64,000 nucleotides of DNA from Nocardia rhamnosiphila NBRC 108938 (GTDB lineage Bacteria > Actinomycetota > Actinomycetes > Mycobacteriales > Mycobacteriaceae), in NCBI RefSeq assembly GCF_000720425.1, contig NZ_JOAJ01000001.1, positions 124,001-188,000 on the forward strand, read 5' to 3'. A program made the translations under genes and the position numbers. Shown here piece by piece: positions 1-9,059 of this stretch. Numbering within the stretch: the first letter of the stretch is position 1; each line of letters begins with the position of its first letter. The notes under the pieces are model-generated. The model was not told the origin of the DNA, did no database searches, and saw only the letters and a list, made by a program, of their open reading frames with translations.

Positions 1-184
1 TGTCGATATGGGTGATGCCGAGGTCGACGGCCTCGCGCAGCACGGCCAGGGCCTCGTCGTGGTCGGCGGGCGGTCCCATCACCCAGGGCCCCGCGAGTTG
101 CATTGCGCCGTAACCGAACCGGGTGACGGTGGAGTCGCCCAGAGCCCGGGTACCGCCGGGGAGTGAGGTGGTGGGTGTGTTCAC
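1..184 (-). CDS. Aldo/keto reductase, N-terminal part (runs off window)
   Basis: The minus strand reads from a GTG at 184 as V-N-T-P-T-T-S-L-P-G-G and then through RFGYGAMQLAGPWVMG and DHDEALAVLREAVDLGITHID before leaving the window. The G-Y-G-A-M-Q-L beta strand and the DLGITHID turn (Asp binding the nicotinamide ribose) are typical of NADPH-dependent aldo/keto reductases of the YghZ/Tas-like group, which reduce aldehydes and ketones in the cytosol. Only about 61 residues are visible; the catalytic Tyr/Lys/His lie outside. An inverted repeat at 248-268 lies upstream and may be its operator. The substrate cannot be inferred. Confidence 0.85.
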   Translation of the reverse strand, partial: MNTPTTSLPGGTRALGDSTVTRFGYGAMQLAGPWVMGPPADHDEALAVLREAVDLGITHID

Positions 185-247
185 GGTGGTGCCTTTCCTC
201 GTGTAGCGGGGTGGCGCTTCCGGCCTCCCCGCATGATTATCGGAAAG

Positions 248-268
248 CTACTTCCTTTTGGGGAGTAG
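248..268. promoter_or_regulatory. Inverted repeat in the aldo/keto reductase promoter
   Basis: CTACTTCC-TTTT-GGGGAGTAG forms two arms around a four-base centre, with one wobble position. It lies about 65 bp upstream of the reductase start at 184. A weak -10-like ATAATC on the minus strand near 232-238 puts the repeat near the -35 position, as expected for a repressor operator. The repeat resembles HxlR/MarR-type sites in form only; no regulator gene is visible beside it. Confidence 0.35.
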
Positions 269-370
269 GCACCAGAAAGTGCGTAAGCCACCTACAGGTG
301 CGATAGGGGATCGGTGCCGACGACCGAGGACGCCGGGGGACGCGGGCGAAGACGGATTCCGGTCGGCCCC

Positions 371-568
371 TCAGTCGGGGAGCCGGCGCATCTCCAGCAC
401 GGTGAGCCCGAGATTGTCGATCCGGGCCAGGACGGCGCGGACCCCGGTCGGATCGGTGACCGCGCCCGACAGCACCGTGGTGCCGTGGTCTCGGTCGCCG
501 TCGAGTTCAGGGAAGGCGGCCAGCGCGCGTTCGGAGAGTTCGCCGTCGATGGTGAACTGGTATCGCAT
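371..568 (-). CDS. Small hypothetical protein, 65 aa
   Basis: A 65-residue protein starts at the ATG at 568, preceded by CAGGAGACGGCG, a clear ribosome binding site. The sequence begins MRYQFTIDGELSERALAAFPEL and ends in LTVLEMRRLPD. It looks like a compact alpha/beta fold (strand, helix, strand, helix, strand), with no signal peptide or membrane segment. It lies downstream of the LuxR-type regulator in the same direction with a gap of about 113 bp, so it could be co-transcribed. I do not recognise the family. The alternating strand/helix pattern and the phrase VRAVLARIDNLGLTVLEM recall small regulatory ACT-like domains, but this is only an impression. Confidence 0.6.
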   Translation of the reverse strand: MRYQFTIDGELSERALAAFPELDGDRDHGTTVLSGAVTDPTGVRAVLARIDNLGLTVLEMRRLPD

Positions 569-681
569 CGCCGTCTCCTGACTTCCGGACCGGTTCGACC
601 GCGGTGCCGTCGCAGCGGATTCGAGTGTGCGCCGGTCGCGTGGTGTGGCACATCGTCCGCACCGGGTGAACCCGGCCCGCG

Positions 682-3315
682 TCAGAGCAGACCGGTGCGG
701 CGCGCCTCCTGCAGGGTTTCCATCCGGGAGCTGGTGCCGAGTTTCGCGTAGATTCCGCGCAGATGGGTTTTCACGGTGTTGATGGATACGCCGAGGTCGT
801 CGGCGATGTGCTGGGTGGTCCGGCCGGAGGGCAGCTGCCGCAGGATCGTCAGCTCCGTCGCGGTGAGCGCGGGATGGTCGGCCCGCCGGCGGGCCTGATG
901 CCCGGCGCGCACCGAATCGGCGAACGCGCTGCGATGCCCGAAGCAGCCCGCGTAGTAGTCGAGCAGTTCGATGGTGCCCGGAACGTCGAAGAACGGCCGG
1001 GTGATCCGGTGGGTGGCGGCGATGCACAGGCCGTTGTCCACGGCTTCGCGGGTCTTGGAGTCATTGCCCAGCTGGTGGTGGGCGCGGGCGTAGAGCAGCC
1101 AGCCGGTGAGCTGGGTGACCGGGTGCAGGTTCGGGGTGGCCGTCAGCAGCGGTTCCACCTGCAGTACGACACCGTGATGGTTACCGGAGGCCGCGGTGAG
1201 GGCGGCGCCGGACAGCACGGTATCGGGGGTGCGGCCCAGCACGGCGCGGGCGCGTTCGGTGAGATGCTGCGCGGTAGCGGTTTCCCCCGCCTCCAGCAGG
1301 GCCCATACCGCGGCGCCGACCAGGCCCCCGCTGAGCGCGGGTGGCGGATCGGCGTCCAGCAGCCGGCCGATACTGCGGCGCAGCCGTTCCGCGGCGGCGC
1401 CCCGGTCGGCCGAATGCCGGCAGTCCAGCAGACTGCCCACCACATGGGGGAGCCAGCCGGCCACCGGCCCCGGCGTACCGTCGCGCCGGATGTGCTCGGC
1501 ACACAGGATCCGGATGTGCCCGGGCTGTGGTTCGATGCCCTGCAGATAGGCGCCGTAGGCCTCCAGGGCGGTGGCGTGCACGGTTTCCGGCAGGTCCAGC
1601 AGATCGTGGTCGCGGGCGATGGCGCAGGCCCGTTCGGCGCGCTGGCGCATGGTCGTGATCGATCCGGCCAGACCCGCGGTGACCGCGAGCCGGGTCACCG
1701 CGATGAGCCGGAGCCGGGGATGGCAGCGGGACCGGGTGCGGCTCAGCGCGATCCGTAGTCGTTCCTCGCCGCGGGCCAGCTCGCCGCGCAATGCCAGCGC
1801 CGTCCCGGTGGTCACCGCGAGGTAGCCGTCCAGATCGGGCCGGTCGGCGGGCGGCATCCGGTCGGGGAACACACCGGTTTCGGTGGCGCTTCCCGTCGCC
1901 ACCGCCAGTTCCGCGTCCACCGCGGTGGTCAGCGCCTCGAGGCGGTGCGGTCCCGCCAGCGAGAGCGGGTCGTCGTCGGCGAGTAGCCGGGCACTGTCGC
2001 GGTAGGCCTGCGCCGAACCGCTGTCCCCGTGCAGCAGCGCATCGGTGACCTGCAGCAATCGCAGATACGGGTCGGCCAGGACATCGGGGGCGGTATCGGC
2101 CAGCGAATCGAACAGTGCCGCACCGTCGCCGGCGAACACCAGGGCCAGCGCGTGCTCGGCGAGGAAGCCCGCCAGCGGCCGGTGATCGGCCACCGTGAGC
2201 AGATGGGGCAGCGCGGCGCGCAGTTCCCCGGCCGACATCAGCTGCCGCGCGGCGCGCAGCCGTAGATCCGAGCACAGGTCGGTGCCGAGCCGGTTCGCTT
2301 CGGCGCGGAAGTACGCGCGCAACATCGGATGGTAGGTGTGCCAGACCTTGCCGCCCCGCGTCAGCGAGGTCATCGGGAAGTTGATCCGGTTCAGTTCGTA
2401 GAGCCGGTGCGCCGACCCGCCGCCCACCATGGCGTCGGCGAGTTCCTCGGTGAACTCCTCCGCGATGCTGGTGCAGGTCAAGAACTGGCGCAGCGCCGGG
2501 GAGAGGGTGTCGATGAGTTCGCCCACCAGCAGGTCGGTGAACGCGTGCGGCGGCCGGGCGAGTGCGGTCAGGGCGTCGCGATGCGCGCCGTCGTGGGCGG
2601 CGAGGTAGATCGCCGCGATCCGGACCAGCGCGGCCCAGCCCTGCGTGAGCGACATCAATGTGCCCAGCGACTCCGGGTCCAGCGCGCAACCGTGTTCGGC
2701 GCACAGGCCGGCGGCCTCCTCCGGCGACAACGCCAGATCCGGACCGGCCCACCGGGTCAGCCGGGAGTGCAGTTCCAGCAGATGCCACCGGATCGGGGGC
2801 TCGAACCGGGCGCACACCACGGTCGTCACCGTCGGCGGCGCGTACTGCAGGAAGTATTCGAGCCCGGCCAGCGCGAGCGGGTCGGTGATCAGGTGGGCGT
2901 CGTCGATCACCAGGACGGTGGGCGCGCCCTCGTCGGCGAGCGCGGCGATCACCGCCTCGGCCTCACCGACGCCGGCCGCGGGCTGTCCGGCGCCCGGCCC
3001 GGAACTGCCCAGCCGGGCGCGCAACTCCCCCCACAGCGCGGTCTGCTCACGGATCGTGACCCAGGCGATCCGCGTGTCGTGAGGGGAGCGGGGCAGCCGG
3101 CGCGCTGCCCAGTCCGCGACGGCCACGGTTTTGCCGATCCCCACCGCGCCGCAGATCAACAGGATCCCGCCGTTGCCGCTGCCGGCCACGGCGTCCAGCA
3201 CCGAGTGCAATCGTGGCCGGGACACCGGTGTGAAGGGCAGCACCGGGATGGGCGAGCGGGCCCGGGCCCGCGATACCGGGCGACCCGTCAGATCCAGTGT
3301 TGGCGAAGTGGTCAC
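682..3315 (-). CDS. Large ATP-binding LuxR-family transcriptional regulator (LAL/MalT type)
   Basis: An 877-residue regulator from a GTG at 3315; this start was chosen because GGGAGG precedes it at a good distance, while the upstream ATG at 3354 has none. It carries an N-terminal STAND-type ATPase with Walker A GAVGIGKT and Walker B VLVIDDAH, a long alpha-helical TPR-like middle, and a C-terminal LuxR helix-turn-helix of about 60 residues (HPALTATELTILRQL, then IADDLGVSINTVKTHL). Proteins of this MalT/LAL build bind ATP and an inducer and then activate a few promoters. It is divergent from the membrane-protein genes at 3537 onward and followed by a 65-residue ORF. The inducer and targets are unknown. 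Confidence 0.9.
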   Translation of the reverse strand: MTTSPTLDLTGRPVSRARARSPIPVLPFTPVSRPRLHSVLDAVAGSGNGGILLICGAVGIGKTVAVADWAARRLPRSPHDTRIAWVTIREQTALWGELRARLGSSGPGAGQPAAGVGEAEAVIAALADEGAPTVLVIDDAHLITDPLALAGLEYFLQYAPPTVTTVVCARFEPPIRWHLLELHSRLTRWAGPDLALSPEEAAGLCAEHGCALDPESLGTLMSLTQGWAALVRIAAIYLAAHDGAHRDALTALARPPHAFTDLLVGELIDTLSPALRQFLTCTSIAEEFTEELADAMVGGGSAHRLYELNRINFPMTSLTRGGKVWHTYHPMLRAYFRAEANRLGTDLCSDLRLRAARQLMSAGELRAALPHLLTVADHRPLAGFLAEHALALVFAGDGAALFDSLADTAPDVLADPYLRLLQVTDALLHGDSGSAQAYRDSARLLADDDPLSLAGPHRLEALTTAVDAELAVATGSATETGVFPDRMPPADRPDLDGYLAVTTGTALALRGELARGEERLRIALSRTRSRCHPRLRLIAVTRLAVTAGLAGSITTMRQRAERACAIARDHDLLDLPETVHATALEAYGAYLQGIEPQPGHIRILCAEHIRRDGTPGPVAGWLPHVVGSLLDCRHSADRGAAAERLRRSIGRLLDADPPPALSGGLVGAAVWALLEAGETATAQHLTERARAVLGRTPDTVLSGAALTAASGNHHGVVLQVEPLLTATPNLHPVTQLTGWLLYARAHHQLGNDSKTREAVDNGLCIAATHRITRPFFDVPGTIELLDYYAGCFGHRSAFADSVRAGHQARRRADHPALTATELTILRQLPSGRTTQHIADDLGVSINTVKTHLRGIYAKLGTSSRMETLQEARRTGLL

Positions 3316-3536
3316 GGTGCCTCCCGAAGACGTCGTCCGAAACAGCACTAGCACGCACTCGGCCGCAGCCTACCGGAGCTGCGAGGGCTCCCAGCGGGTC
3401 GTGAACCAACCTGTTACCAGGGCGTATCCGGTCGAAATCATCCGCAGCGGGTGAGCCGGTCGGCCCGGCGACGGCCATAGCGTGGACAGGTCGCCGGCAC
3501 CGGGGACCCTGTATCCGAAAGCGAGCGAGGTGGGCC

Positions 3537-3911
3537 ATGTCCTTCTGGGAAGTGCTCTGGCTGATCGTGGTGAGTTTCGCGTTCGTCGCCTATCTGCTGC
3601 TGCTCTTCTACATCATCGGTGATCTGTTCCGGGACAAGCAGACCTCGGGTTGGGTCAAGGCGATCTGGGTGGTGCTGCTGATCGTGCTGCCGCTGCTGAC
3701 CTCCCTGGTGTACTTGATCGTGCGCGGCCGGGGGATGACCGAACGCACGGCGGTGGAAGCCGAGCAGGTCGAGGCAGCGCAGCGGAAGTACATCCAGCAG
3801 ACTGCCGGTACCAGTCCGGCCGCCCAGATCTCCGAGGCGAAGCGGCTGCTGGCCGAGGGCACGATCACCGAGAGCGAATTCGAACGGCTCAAGGCCAAGG
3901 CCATGTCGTGA
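3537..3911 (+). CDS. PLDc_N / SHOCT membrane protein, 124 aa
   Basis: Two N-terminal membrane helices (about residues 5-28 and 40-62) with GDLFRDKQTSGWVKAIWV between them match the phospholipase D-nuclease N-terminal (PLDc_N) segment. A linker leads to a C-terminal SHOCT motif (ISEAKRLLAEGTITESEFERLKAKAM). Such proteins are small membrane proteins of unknown biochemical role; no catalytic HKD motif is present. GAGGTGGG precedes the ATG. Its stop overlaps the GTG of the following permease (GTGA), so the two are translationally coupled. It is divergent from the LuxR-type regulator. A TAGCGT at 3478-3483 could serve as a -10 element. Confidence 0.85.
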   Translation: MSFWEVLWLIVVSFAFVAYLLLLFYIIGDLFRDKQTSGWVKAIWVVLLIVLPLLTSLVYLIVRGRGMTERTAVEAEQVEAAQRKYIQQTAGTSPAAQISEAKRLLAEGTITESEFERLKAKAMS

Positions 3912-5146
3912 CCGGACCCGCTCCGGGCTCCGGCGATCCCGTATCGAAGGACTCCGGGCCGGGCCCGGAGGATGCGGGCTCGGAACCCGAGCGCCCGGAG
4001 CCGGCGCCGGAGGGCGCGGTGCCGGGATCGGACGGCGCCGCGCGGGCACCGGAGAACCCCCGCCCGGCGCAGTGGGCGATCCCCCGTGGCCTGATCGTGC
4101 TGCTCGTCGCGGCGGCCACGGTGGTGGCCGTCACCGGAGCGAAAGCGTTCTCCGGTGTGCTCGGCCCGGTATTCCTGGCGCTGATGTTCGCTATTGCGGC
4201 GCAGCCCATCCAGACCCGGCTGCAGCGCCGCGGCAAACCGGCCTGGATGGGGATGATCGCGGCCCTGGCGGTGGTGTATCTGGTGCTCCTGGGCCTGGTG
4301 GGGGCGATGGCATTGTCGGCCGCGCAGCTGGCGACCGCGCTCCCGGACTACTCCGACCAGTTCTCCGCCCTGTTCGATCAGCTCCGCTCGCTGCTGGAAC
4401 GGTTCGACGTGGACCAGGACCGGATCCAGCAGGCGTTGAGCGGTTTCGACTTCGGCAAACTGGTCGAGGTGCTCGAGGGCGCGCTGCGCGAACTCGCCGG
4501 CGTTTTCTCCAACCTGCTGTTCGTGCTGGCCCTGCTGCTGTTCATGGCATTCGACGGGATGACCATCGGCCGCCGGATGACCGTGGTGGCCGGCATGCGG
4601 CCCGATATCTCGCACGCGCTGAGCACCTTCGCCGCCGGTACCCGTAAATACCTGATCGTCTCGACGGTGTTCGGGCTCATCGTGGCGGTACTCGACGGTG
4701 TGGCGCTGTGGTTGCTCGCGGTCCCGTTCCCGGTGCTGTGGGGATTGTTGTCGTTCATCACCAACTACATTCCGAATATCGGATTCGTGATCGGGCTGAT
4801 CCCGCCCGCGCTGCTGGCACTGCTCGACGGTGGTTTCTCGCGGATGGTGTGGGTGATCGTGCTCTACTGCGTGTTCAACGTGGTGGTGCAGTCGGTGATC
4901 CAGCCGAAATTCGTGGGTGACGCGGTCGGTCTGAGTGTCACGGTCACCTTCCTCTCCCTGGTGTTCTGGTCCTGGGTGCTGGGCGCGCTCGGGGCGCTGC
5001 TGGCCATTCCGCTCACGCTGCTGGCCAAGGCGCTGCTGTTCGATATCGACCCGTCGACCCGGTGGATGGATGTACTCATCAGTGACCGGGCGCCGCCCGA
5101 CACCGAGCCGGACGACGAGGCACCGGCCGTCGGCCCGGCGGCGTGA
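3908..5146 (+). CDS. AI-2E family transporter (PerM-like permease)
   Basis: A 412-residue polytopic protein begins at the GTG at 3908, overlapping the previous stop. A Pro/Glu/Gly-rich cytoplasmic N-terminus of about 55 residues precedes eight or so membrane helices in the AI-2E/UPF0118 pattern: two N-terminal helices (GLIVLLVAAATVVAVTG), a long amphipathic extracytoplasmic stretch with QLATALPDYSDQFSALFDQL, then the C-terminal helices with SFITNYIPNIG and VQSVIQPKFVGDAVGLS. The PNIG and IQPK motifs are characteristic. Family members have been linked to signal export, Na+/H+ exchange and general efflux, so the substrate is open. The acidic N-terminal extension is longer than usual. Confidence 0.9.
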   Translation: MTGPAPGSGDPVSKDSGPGPEDAGSEPERPEPAPEGAVPGSDGAARAPENPRPAQWAIPRGLIVLLVAAATVVAVTGAKAFSGVLGPVFLALMFAIAAQPIQTRLQRRGKPAWMGMIAALAVVYLVLLGLVGAMALSAAQLATALPDYSDQFSALFDQLRSLLERFDVDQDRIQQALSGFDFGKLVEVLEGALRELAGVFSNLLFVLALLLFMAFDGMTIGRRMTVVAGMRPDISHALSTFAAGTRKYLIVSTVFGLIVAVLDGVALWLLAVPFPVLWGLLSFITNYIPNIGFVIGLIPPALLALLDGGFSRMVWVIVLYCVFNVVVQSVIQPKFVGDAVGLSVTVTFLSLVFWSWVLGALGALLAIPLTLLAKALLFDIDPSTRWMDVLISDRAPPDTEPDDEAPAVGPAA

Positions 5147-5229
5147 CCCCGTTTCACCCGCGACGGGTGAGGTGAACCCGGCGCGCCCACGCGAGAGTCG
5201 ACGCACACCTGCGCTCGGAAGGAGTGGAG

Positions 5230-5655
5230 ATGACAACTGCACGGGAGCCGATGACGAGCACCTCCGGCCCGTCCCCGGTACGGCAGGGCGTGGCGGCCGG
5301 CACCTCGATCGCCGCGGCGATTCTGCTGTTGACCGTCGGCGCGCTGTCGGTACTGGAAGGAATCGCCGCCGTCGCCGAGGACGAACTGTTCGTCGTCGGC
5401 GTGAACTACGCCTACGAATTCGATATCACGACCTGGGGCTGGATCCATCTCGTCCTCGGGATCGTGCTGATCATCAGCGCGCTCGGCCTGCTCACGGGCA
5501 CAGCCTGGGGTCGCGGCCTGGCGATCGGTATCGCCGCGCTGTCGATTCTGGCGAATTTCCTGTGGCTGCCCTATTACCCGTGGTGGTCGGTTCTGATCAT
5601 CGCCCTGAACATCGTCGTGATCTGGGCGATCGCGACCTGGCGGCCGCAGACCTGA
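5230..5655 (+). CDS. DUF7144-like four-helix membrane protein
   Basis: A 141-residue protein with four predicted membrane helices. The ATG at 5230 is preferred over the GTG at 5224 because GGAAGGAG sits correctly for the ATG only. Marks of this actinobacterial family are an N-terminal helix with GVAAGTSIAAAILLLTVGALSVLEGIAA, the Y-E-F-D-I-T-T-W-GWIHL loop and a C-terminal WLPYYPWWSVLIIALN motif. It follows the AI-2E permease by about 80 bp and precedes the GAP-family protein by 9 bp, so an operon of membrane proteins is likely. The biochemical role is unknown. Confidence 0.8.
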   Translation: MTTAREPMTSTSGPSPVRQGVAAGTSIAAAILLLTVGALSVLEGIAAVAEDELFVVGVNYAYEFDITTWGWIHLVLGIVLIISALGLLTGTAWGRGLAIGIAALSILANFLWLPYYPWWSVLIIALNIVVIWAIATWRPQT

Positions 5656-5664
5656 GCCCAGCGC

Positions 5665-6321
5665 GTGGTTGTCCTGGGTGATCTGCTTCCGTTGGCGGTG
5701 GGAGTGGCGATCTCACCGATTCCGATCGTGGTCGCCATCCTGATGATCCTGTCGAAGAACGCGTCCGCGGCGGCGGGCGGTTTCGCCACCGGCTGGACCG
5801 CGGGCATCCTGCTCGCCACCGTCGTCTTCGCCGTGCTCGCCGCCGCGATCGGGCTGTCCGCCGACTCCGAACCCGGGGCGGCCGCGGCGTGGGTGAAGAT
5901 CGTGCTGGGGCTGCTGTTGCTGGCGGTGGCTCTCGTGCAGTGGCGTCGCCGTGCCGATACCGCCGCACCCGGATGGATGCGGAGTATCGATTCCCTGACC
6001 GCCGGGAAGGCCGTACTGCTCGGCGCCGCTCTCGCGGCGGTCAACCCGAAGAATCTGCTGCTGTGCGCGTCGGCGGGAGTGGTGGTGGGGGCGAGCGGGA
6101 CGGCGGTGGAAGCCCAGATCGTGGCCGTGGTCGTGTTCACGGTGCTCGCCGCGACCAGTGTCCTCGGCGTCGTGGTCGCGTACGCCGTCGCGGCGGATCG
6201 GCTGCGCGGCGTGCTGGACCGCAGCCGGGCCTGGCTCGAGGCCAACAACCATGTGGTCATGGCGATGATGCTGCTGGTGATGGGCGCCGTCGTGCTGGGC
6301 AAGGGGATCGGGGGCCTGTGA
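5665..6321 (+). CDS. GAP/Sap family membrane protein
   Basis: A 218-residue protein with six predicted membrane helices, starting at the GTG at 5665. It fits the GAP (GPL addressing protein)/Sap family, whose mycobacterial members help export cell-envelope glycolipids such as sulfolipid-1 and glycopeptidolipids. Recognisable features are GVAISPIPIVVAILMILSK in helix 1, an F-A-T-G-W motif, the AAVNPKNLLL segment in the middle and the LEANNHVVMAMMLLVMG C-terminal helix. It lies 9 bp after the DUF7144-like gene. The lipid handled here is not known and no glycolipid synthesis genes are nearby. Confidence 0.85.
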   Translation: MVVLGDLLPLAVGVAISPIPIVVAILMILSKNASAAAGGFATGWTAGILLATVVFAVLAAAIGLSADSEPGAAAAWVKIVLGLLLLAVALVQWRRRADTAAPGWMRSIDSLTAGKAVLLGAALAAVNPKNLLLCASAGVVVGASGTAVEAQIVAVVVFTVLAATSVLGVVVAYAVAADRLRGVLDRSRAWLEANNHVVMAMMLLVMGAVVLGKGIGGL

Positions 6322-6379
6322 CGGACTCGGACGCGGCGATGCCGGGATCCGGGCACTCCGGGGCAGCCGCCGCCAGGTG

Positions 6380-6610
6380 TCAGCGTCGGCCGCGCCGGCG
6401 GATCAGCAGCCCCGTCACCAGTCCGATCAGGAACATGACCAGCAGGATCAGCCACATCGGCGAACTCACGGTGATGGGCAGGAACTGTATCTCCACATGG
6501 TCGCGGTTCTCGACGACGAAGATCACGGCGATGACGGTCAGAGCCAGGGCCAGCCACTGGTTCACGGTGATCCGGGACAGCAGCGACGGCTTGGGTTCGC
6601 GGTCGGTCAT
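6380..6610 (-). CDS. LapA-domain (DUF1049) small membrane protein
   Basis: A 76-residue protein with two membrane helices. The ATG at 6610 follows GGAGGATGTG, a strong ribosome binding site. The body reads LALALTVIAVIFVVENRDHVEIQFLP and then PMWLILLVMFLIGLVTGLLIRRRGRR, matching the LapA/YciM-partner type, in which E-N-x-x-x-V-x-I/x-F links the two helices and a basic tail ends the protein. In Proteobacteria LapA helps control lipopolysaccharide synthesis; in Actinobacteria the role is unknown. It is convergent with the GAP-family gene. Confidence 0.8.
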   Translation of the reverse strand: MTDREPKPSLLSRITVNQWLALALTVIAVIFVVENRDHVEIQFLPITVSSPMWLILLVMFLIGLVTGLLIRRRGRR

Positions 6611-7091
6611 CACATCCTCCGGTGGGCAGTCGGTCGCGACACTGTGCAGTCTCCGCCGTGGCCGGGCCGCGGGCATCACCCGCCGGGGATGACCCGGGGT
6701 CGGCGTCGATCGACGTTCATCCGACCCGGGGCGGCGCGGAGACCGCAGCACACGCGGGCGGTGCGCTGGACGGCAGCACGAGGCGTGGCGCGGCGAATGC
6801 ACCCGCTCGCTTTCCGGCCCGGTGCGTCGAGTGCGACCGTCGGGCCTGCGCGCCGACTTCCCACGCCCACGCCCACGCCCACGCCCGCGCCCGCGCCGCG
6901 GATCCCGCGGTCCTCCTGTGCGCCGAGCGGGCAGTTCACCCGTCGTAGGTGATACAGCGGGTGGCCACGGGTGCCTAGCGTGGGTATTCCGGTGCGCCGA
7001 CACCGCCGTTCGAGCGCGGACCCGCGCGGCGGCCCGGCGGAACTCGGCCGCGCCGGAAACCGAGAGCCGGCCGACAGATCGCGAGGTAACG
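6611..7091. other. Intergenic region without a confident gene
   Basis: About 480 bp between the divergent LapA-like and alkyl sulfatase genes. Open frames here lack ribosome sites and family resemblance. It holds a hexamer repeat (6861-6896) and, at 6976-6981, a TAGCGT that may be the sulfatase -10 element. Confidence 0.5.
6861..6896. repeat. Tandem hexamer repeat
   Basis: Four copies of CCACGC followed by two of CCGCGC run head to tail. It lies in non-coding sequence upstream of the alkyl sulfatase and looks like slippage-derived low-complexity DNA. Copy number could vary between strains. Confidence 0.7.
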
Positions 7092-8915
7092 ATGACCACG
7101 GAACTGGACTTCGACGACACCGCCGATTTCGGCAACGCGACGCGCGGGTTCATGGCCGAACTCGATCCGCCGGTGGTGACGGCCGCGGACGGCTCGGTGG
7201 TCTACGACATCGGCGCCTACGAATTCCTCGACGGCGACTGCCCGGACACCGCGCACCCCAGTCTGTGGCGGCAGGGTCAGCTGTGCAGCAAACAGGGGCT
7301 GTTCGAGGTGACCGAAGGCATCTACCAGGTCCGTAATCTGGACCTGTCGAATATGACGCTGGTCGAAGGACGCGACGGTGTCATCGTGATCGATCCCTTG
7401 CTGTCGGAGGAGACCGCGGCCGCGGGCCTGGCCCTGTACCGCGCGCAACGCGGTGACCGGCCGGTCACCGGCATGATCTACACCCATTCGCACGCGGACC
7501 ATTTCGCGGGGGCGCGGGCGGCGGTGCCGGCCGGTCATCCGCCGGTGCCCATCCTGGCGCCCGCCGGATTCCTGGAACACGCGGTGAGCGAGAACGTGTA
7601 CGCCGGCAATGCCATGAACCGCCGGGCCGTCTTCATGTATGGCGCGGTGCTCCCGAAGGCGCCCGACGGTCAGATCGGGGCCGGACTGGGGATGACGACC
7701 TCCACCGGAACCATCACCCTGCTACCGCCCACCGTCGATATCACGCGCACCGGGCAGGAAGAGGAGATCGACGGCGTCCGGATGGTGTTCCAGCTGACCC
7801 CGGGCACCGAGGCCCCGGCCGAGATGAACTTCCTGTTCCCCGATCGGCGCGCGCTCTGTATGGCCGAGAACGCGACGCACAATATGCACAATGTGCTGAC
7901 CCTGCGCGGCGCGGTGGTCCGCGATTCCCGGGTCTGGGCACAGTATCTCGACGAGGCCATCGCCCGGTTCGGCGACAAGGCCGATGTGGCGTTCGCCTCG
8001 CACCACTGGCCCACCTGGGGCCGGGAGCACTGGACCACGTGGCTGGCGAACCAGCGTGATATGTACGCCTATCTCCACGATCAGACGCTGCGCCTGACCA
8101 ACGCGGGCTACACCGGGCCGGAGATCGCCGAACGGTTCGAATTCCCGCCCGAGCTCGACAAGGTCTGGTCGAACCGCGGGTACTACGGCTCCACCAGCCA
8201 CAACGTCAAAGCCATCTATCAGCGATACATGGGCTGGTACGACGGTAATCCCGCGCATCTGTGGGAGCATCCGCCGGTCGCGCTGGCGCAGCGGTACGTG
8301 GCCGACTACGGCGGCATCGAGGCGCTCGTCGCCAAGGGGCGGGAATACGCGGACGCCGGTGATCTCCGGTTCGCGGCGACCCTGCTCAACCATGCGGTGT
8401 TCGCCGAGCCCGGCCACGAGGGTGCCAAGGAGACCCTGGCACAGGTCTACGACCGGCTCGGCCACGGCGCCGAGAACGGCACCTGGCGCAACTTCTACCT
8501 GACGGGCGCCCAGGAACTGCGTAAGGGCCCGACTCCGACTCCGATCCAATCGGCGAGCCCCGAGATGATGACCGCGCTGACACTGGAGATGATCATCGAC
8601 TCCCTCGCGGTCCGGATCGACGGCCTGCGCGCCGCCGCGGCCGGATTCACCATGGACTGGGAATTGACCGACGAGGACACCGTCCATCGCATCACCCTGT
8701 CCCACGGCGCGCTCACCCATCGCGCCCCCACACCCGACGCACCCGCCGTCGGACCCGCGGATCTCACGCTGACGCTCACCAAGGAACAGTTGCTGCACGC
8801 GGTGAGTGGTAAGGGATTCGACGGTGTGACGATGACCGGGGACCGGAGCCTGCTCGACACGTTCATCGGGTTGCTGGACGCTCCGGATCCGCAGTTCCCG
8901 ATCGTCACGCCCTGA
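7092..8915 (+). CDS. Alkyl sulfatase, metallo-beta-lactamase fold (SdsA1/BDS1 type)
   Basis: A 607-residue enzyme starting at the ATG at 7092 behind GAGGTAAC. It has the three-part build of class III alkyl sulfatases: an N-terminal zinc domain with THSHADHFAG, where the His/Asp cluster binds the dinuclear zinc site; a helical dimerisation domain (ALAQRYVADYGGIEALVAKGREYADAGD onward); and a C-terminal SCP2-like domain for the alkyl chain (LTLEMIIDSLAVRIDGL to the end). These enzymes hydrolyse sulfate esters such as alkyl sulfates to alcohol and sulfate, supplying sulfur or carbon. No signal peptide is visible at this start, unlike secreted SdsA1. It is convergent with the kdp operon. Confidence 0.93.
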   Translation: MTTELDFDDTADFGNATRGFMAELDPPVVTAADGSVVYDIGAYEFLDGDCPDTAHPSLWRQGQLCSKQGLFEVTEGIYQVRNLDLSNMTLVEGRDGVIVIDPLLSEETAAAGLALYRAQRGDRPVTGMIYTHSHADHFAGARAAVPAGHPPVPILAPAGFLEHAVSENVYAGNAMNRRAVFMYGAVLPKAPDGQIGAGLGMTTSTGTITLLPPTVDITRTGQEEEIDGVRMVFQLTPGTEAPAEMNFLFPDRRALCMAENATHNMHNVLTLRGAVVRDSRVWAQYLDEAIARFGDKADVAFASHHWPTWGREHWTTWLANQRDMYAYLHDQTLRLTNAGYTGPEIAERFEFPPELDKVWSNRGYYGSTSHNVKAIYQRYMGWYDGNPAHLWEHPPVALAQRYVADYGGIEALVAKGREYADAGDLRFAATLLNHAVFAEPGHEGAKETLAQVYDRLGHGAENGTWRNFYLTGAQELRKGPTPTPIQSASPEMMTALTLEMIIDSLAVRIDGLRAAAAGFTMDWELTDEDTVHRITLSHGALTHRAPTPDAPAVGPADLTLTLTKEQLLHAVSGKGFDGVTMTGDRSLLDTFIGLLDAPDPQFPIVTP

Positions 8916-9059
8916 GCGTCGGCACTTCGGGACCGACCGGACCACGGCCGGCGCCCCGGGTACCGACCGTGGTCGCCGGCTTCCGGTTGCCGCCCCCCAC
9001 CCGGGCCAGGGTGAAAATCTTCCGGTGGCCACCACGCCCGCCCGGGCGCGGTGATCCTT

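Noticed and set aside
3608..5242. 544-codon minus-strand open frame opposite the AI-2E gene
   Set aside because: His/Gln/Arg-rich translation typical of an antisense shadow; the plus-strand permease has full membrane topology and motifs.
3478..6981. Recurring TAGCGT -10-like hexamers upstream of 3537, 7092 and metY as a special regulon
   Set aside because: TAGCGT fits the general TANNNT housekeeping -10 and the three sites share no -35 element, so no special control is supported.
6982..6987. GGGTAT resembling a SigF/SigB -10 box upstream of the alkyl sulfatase
   Set aside because: No GTTT-like -35 box lies at the required distance.
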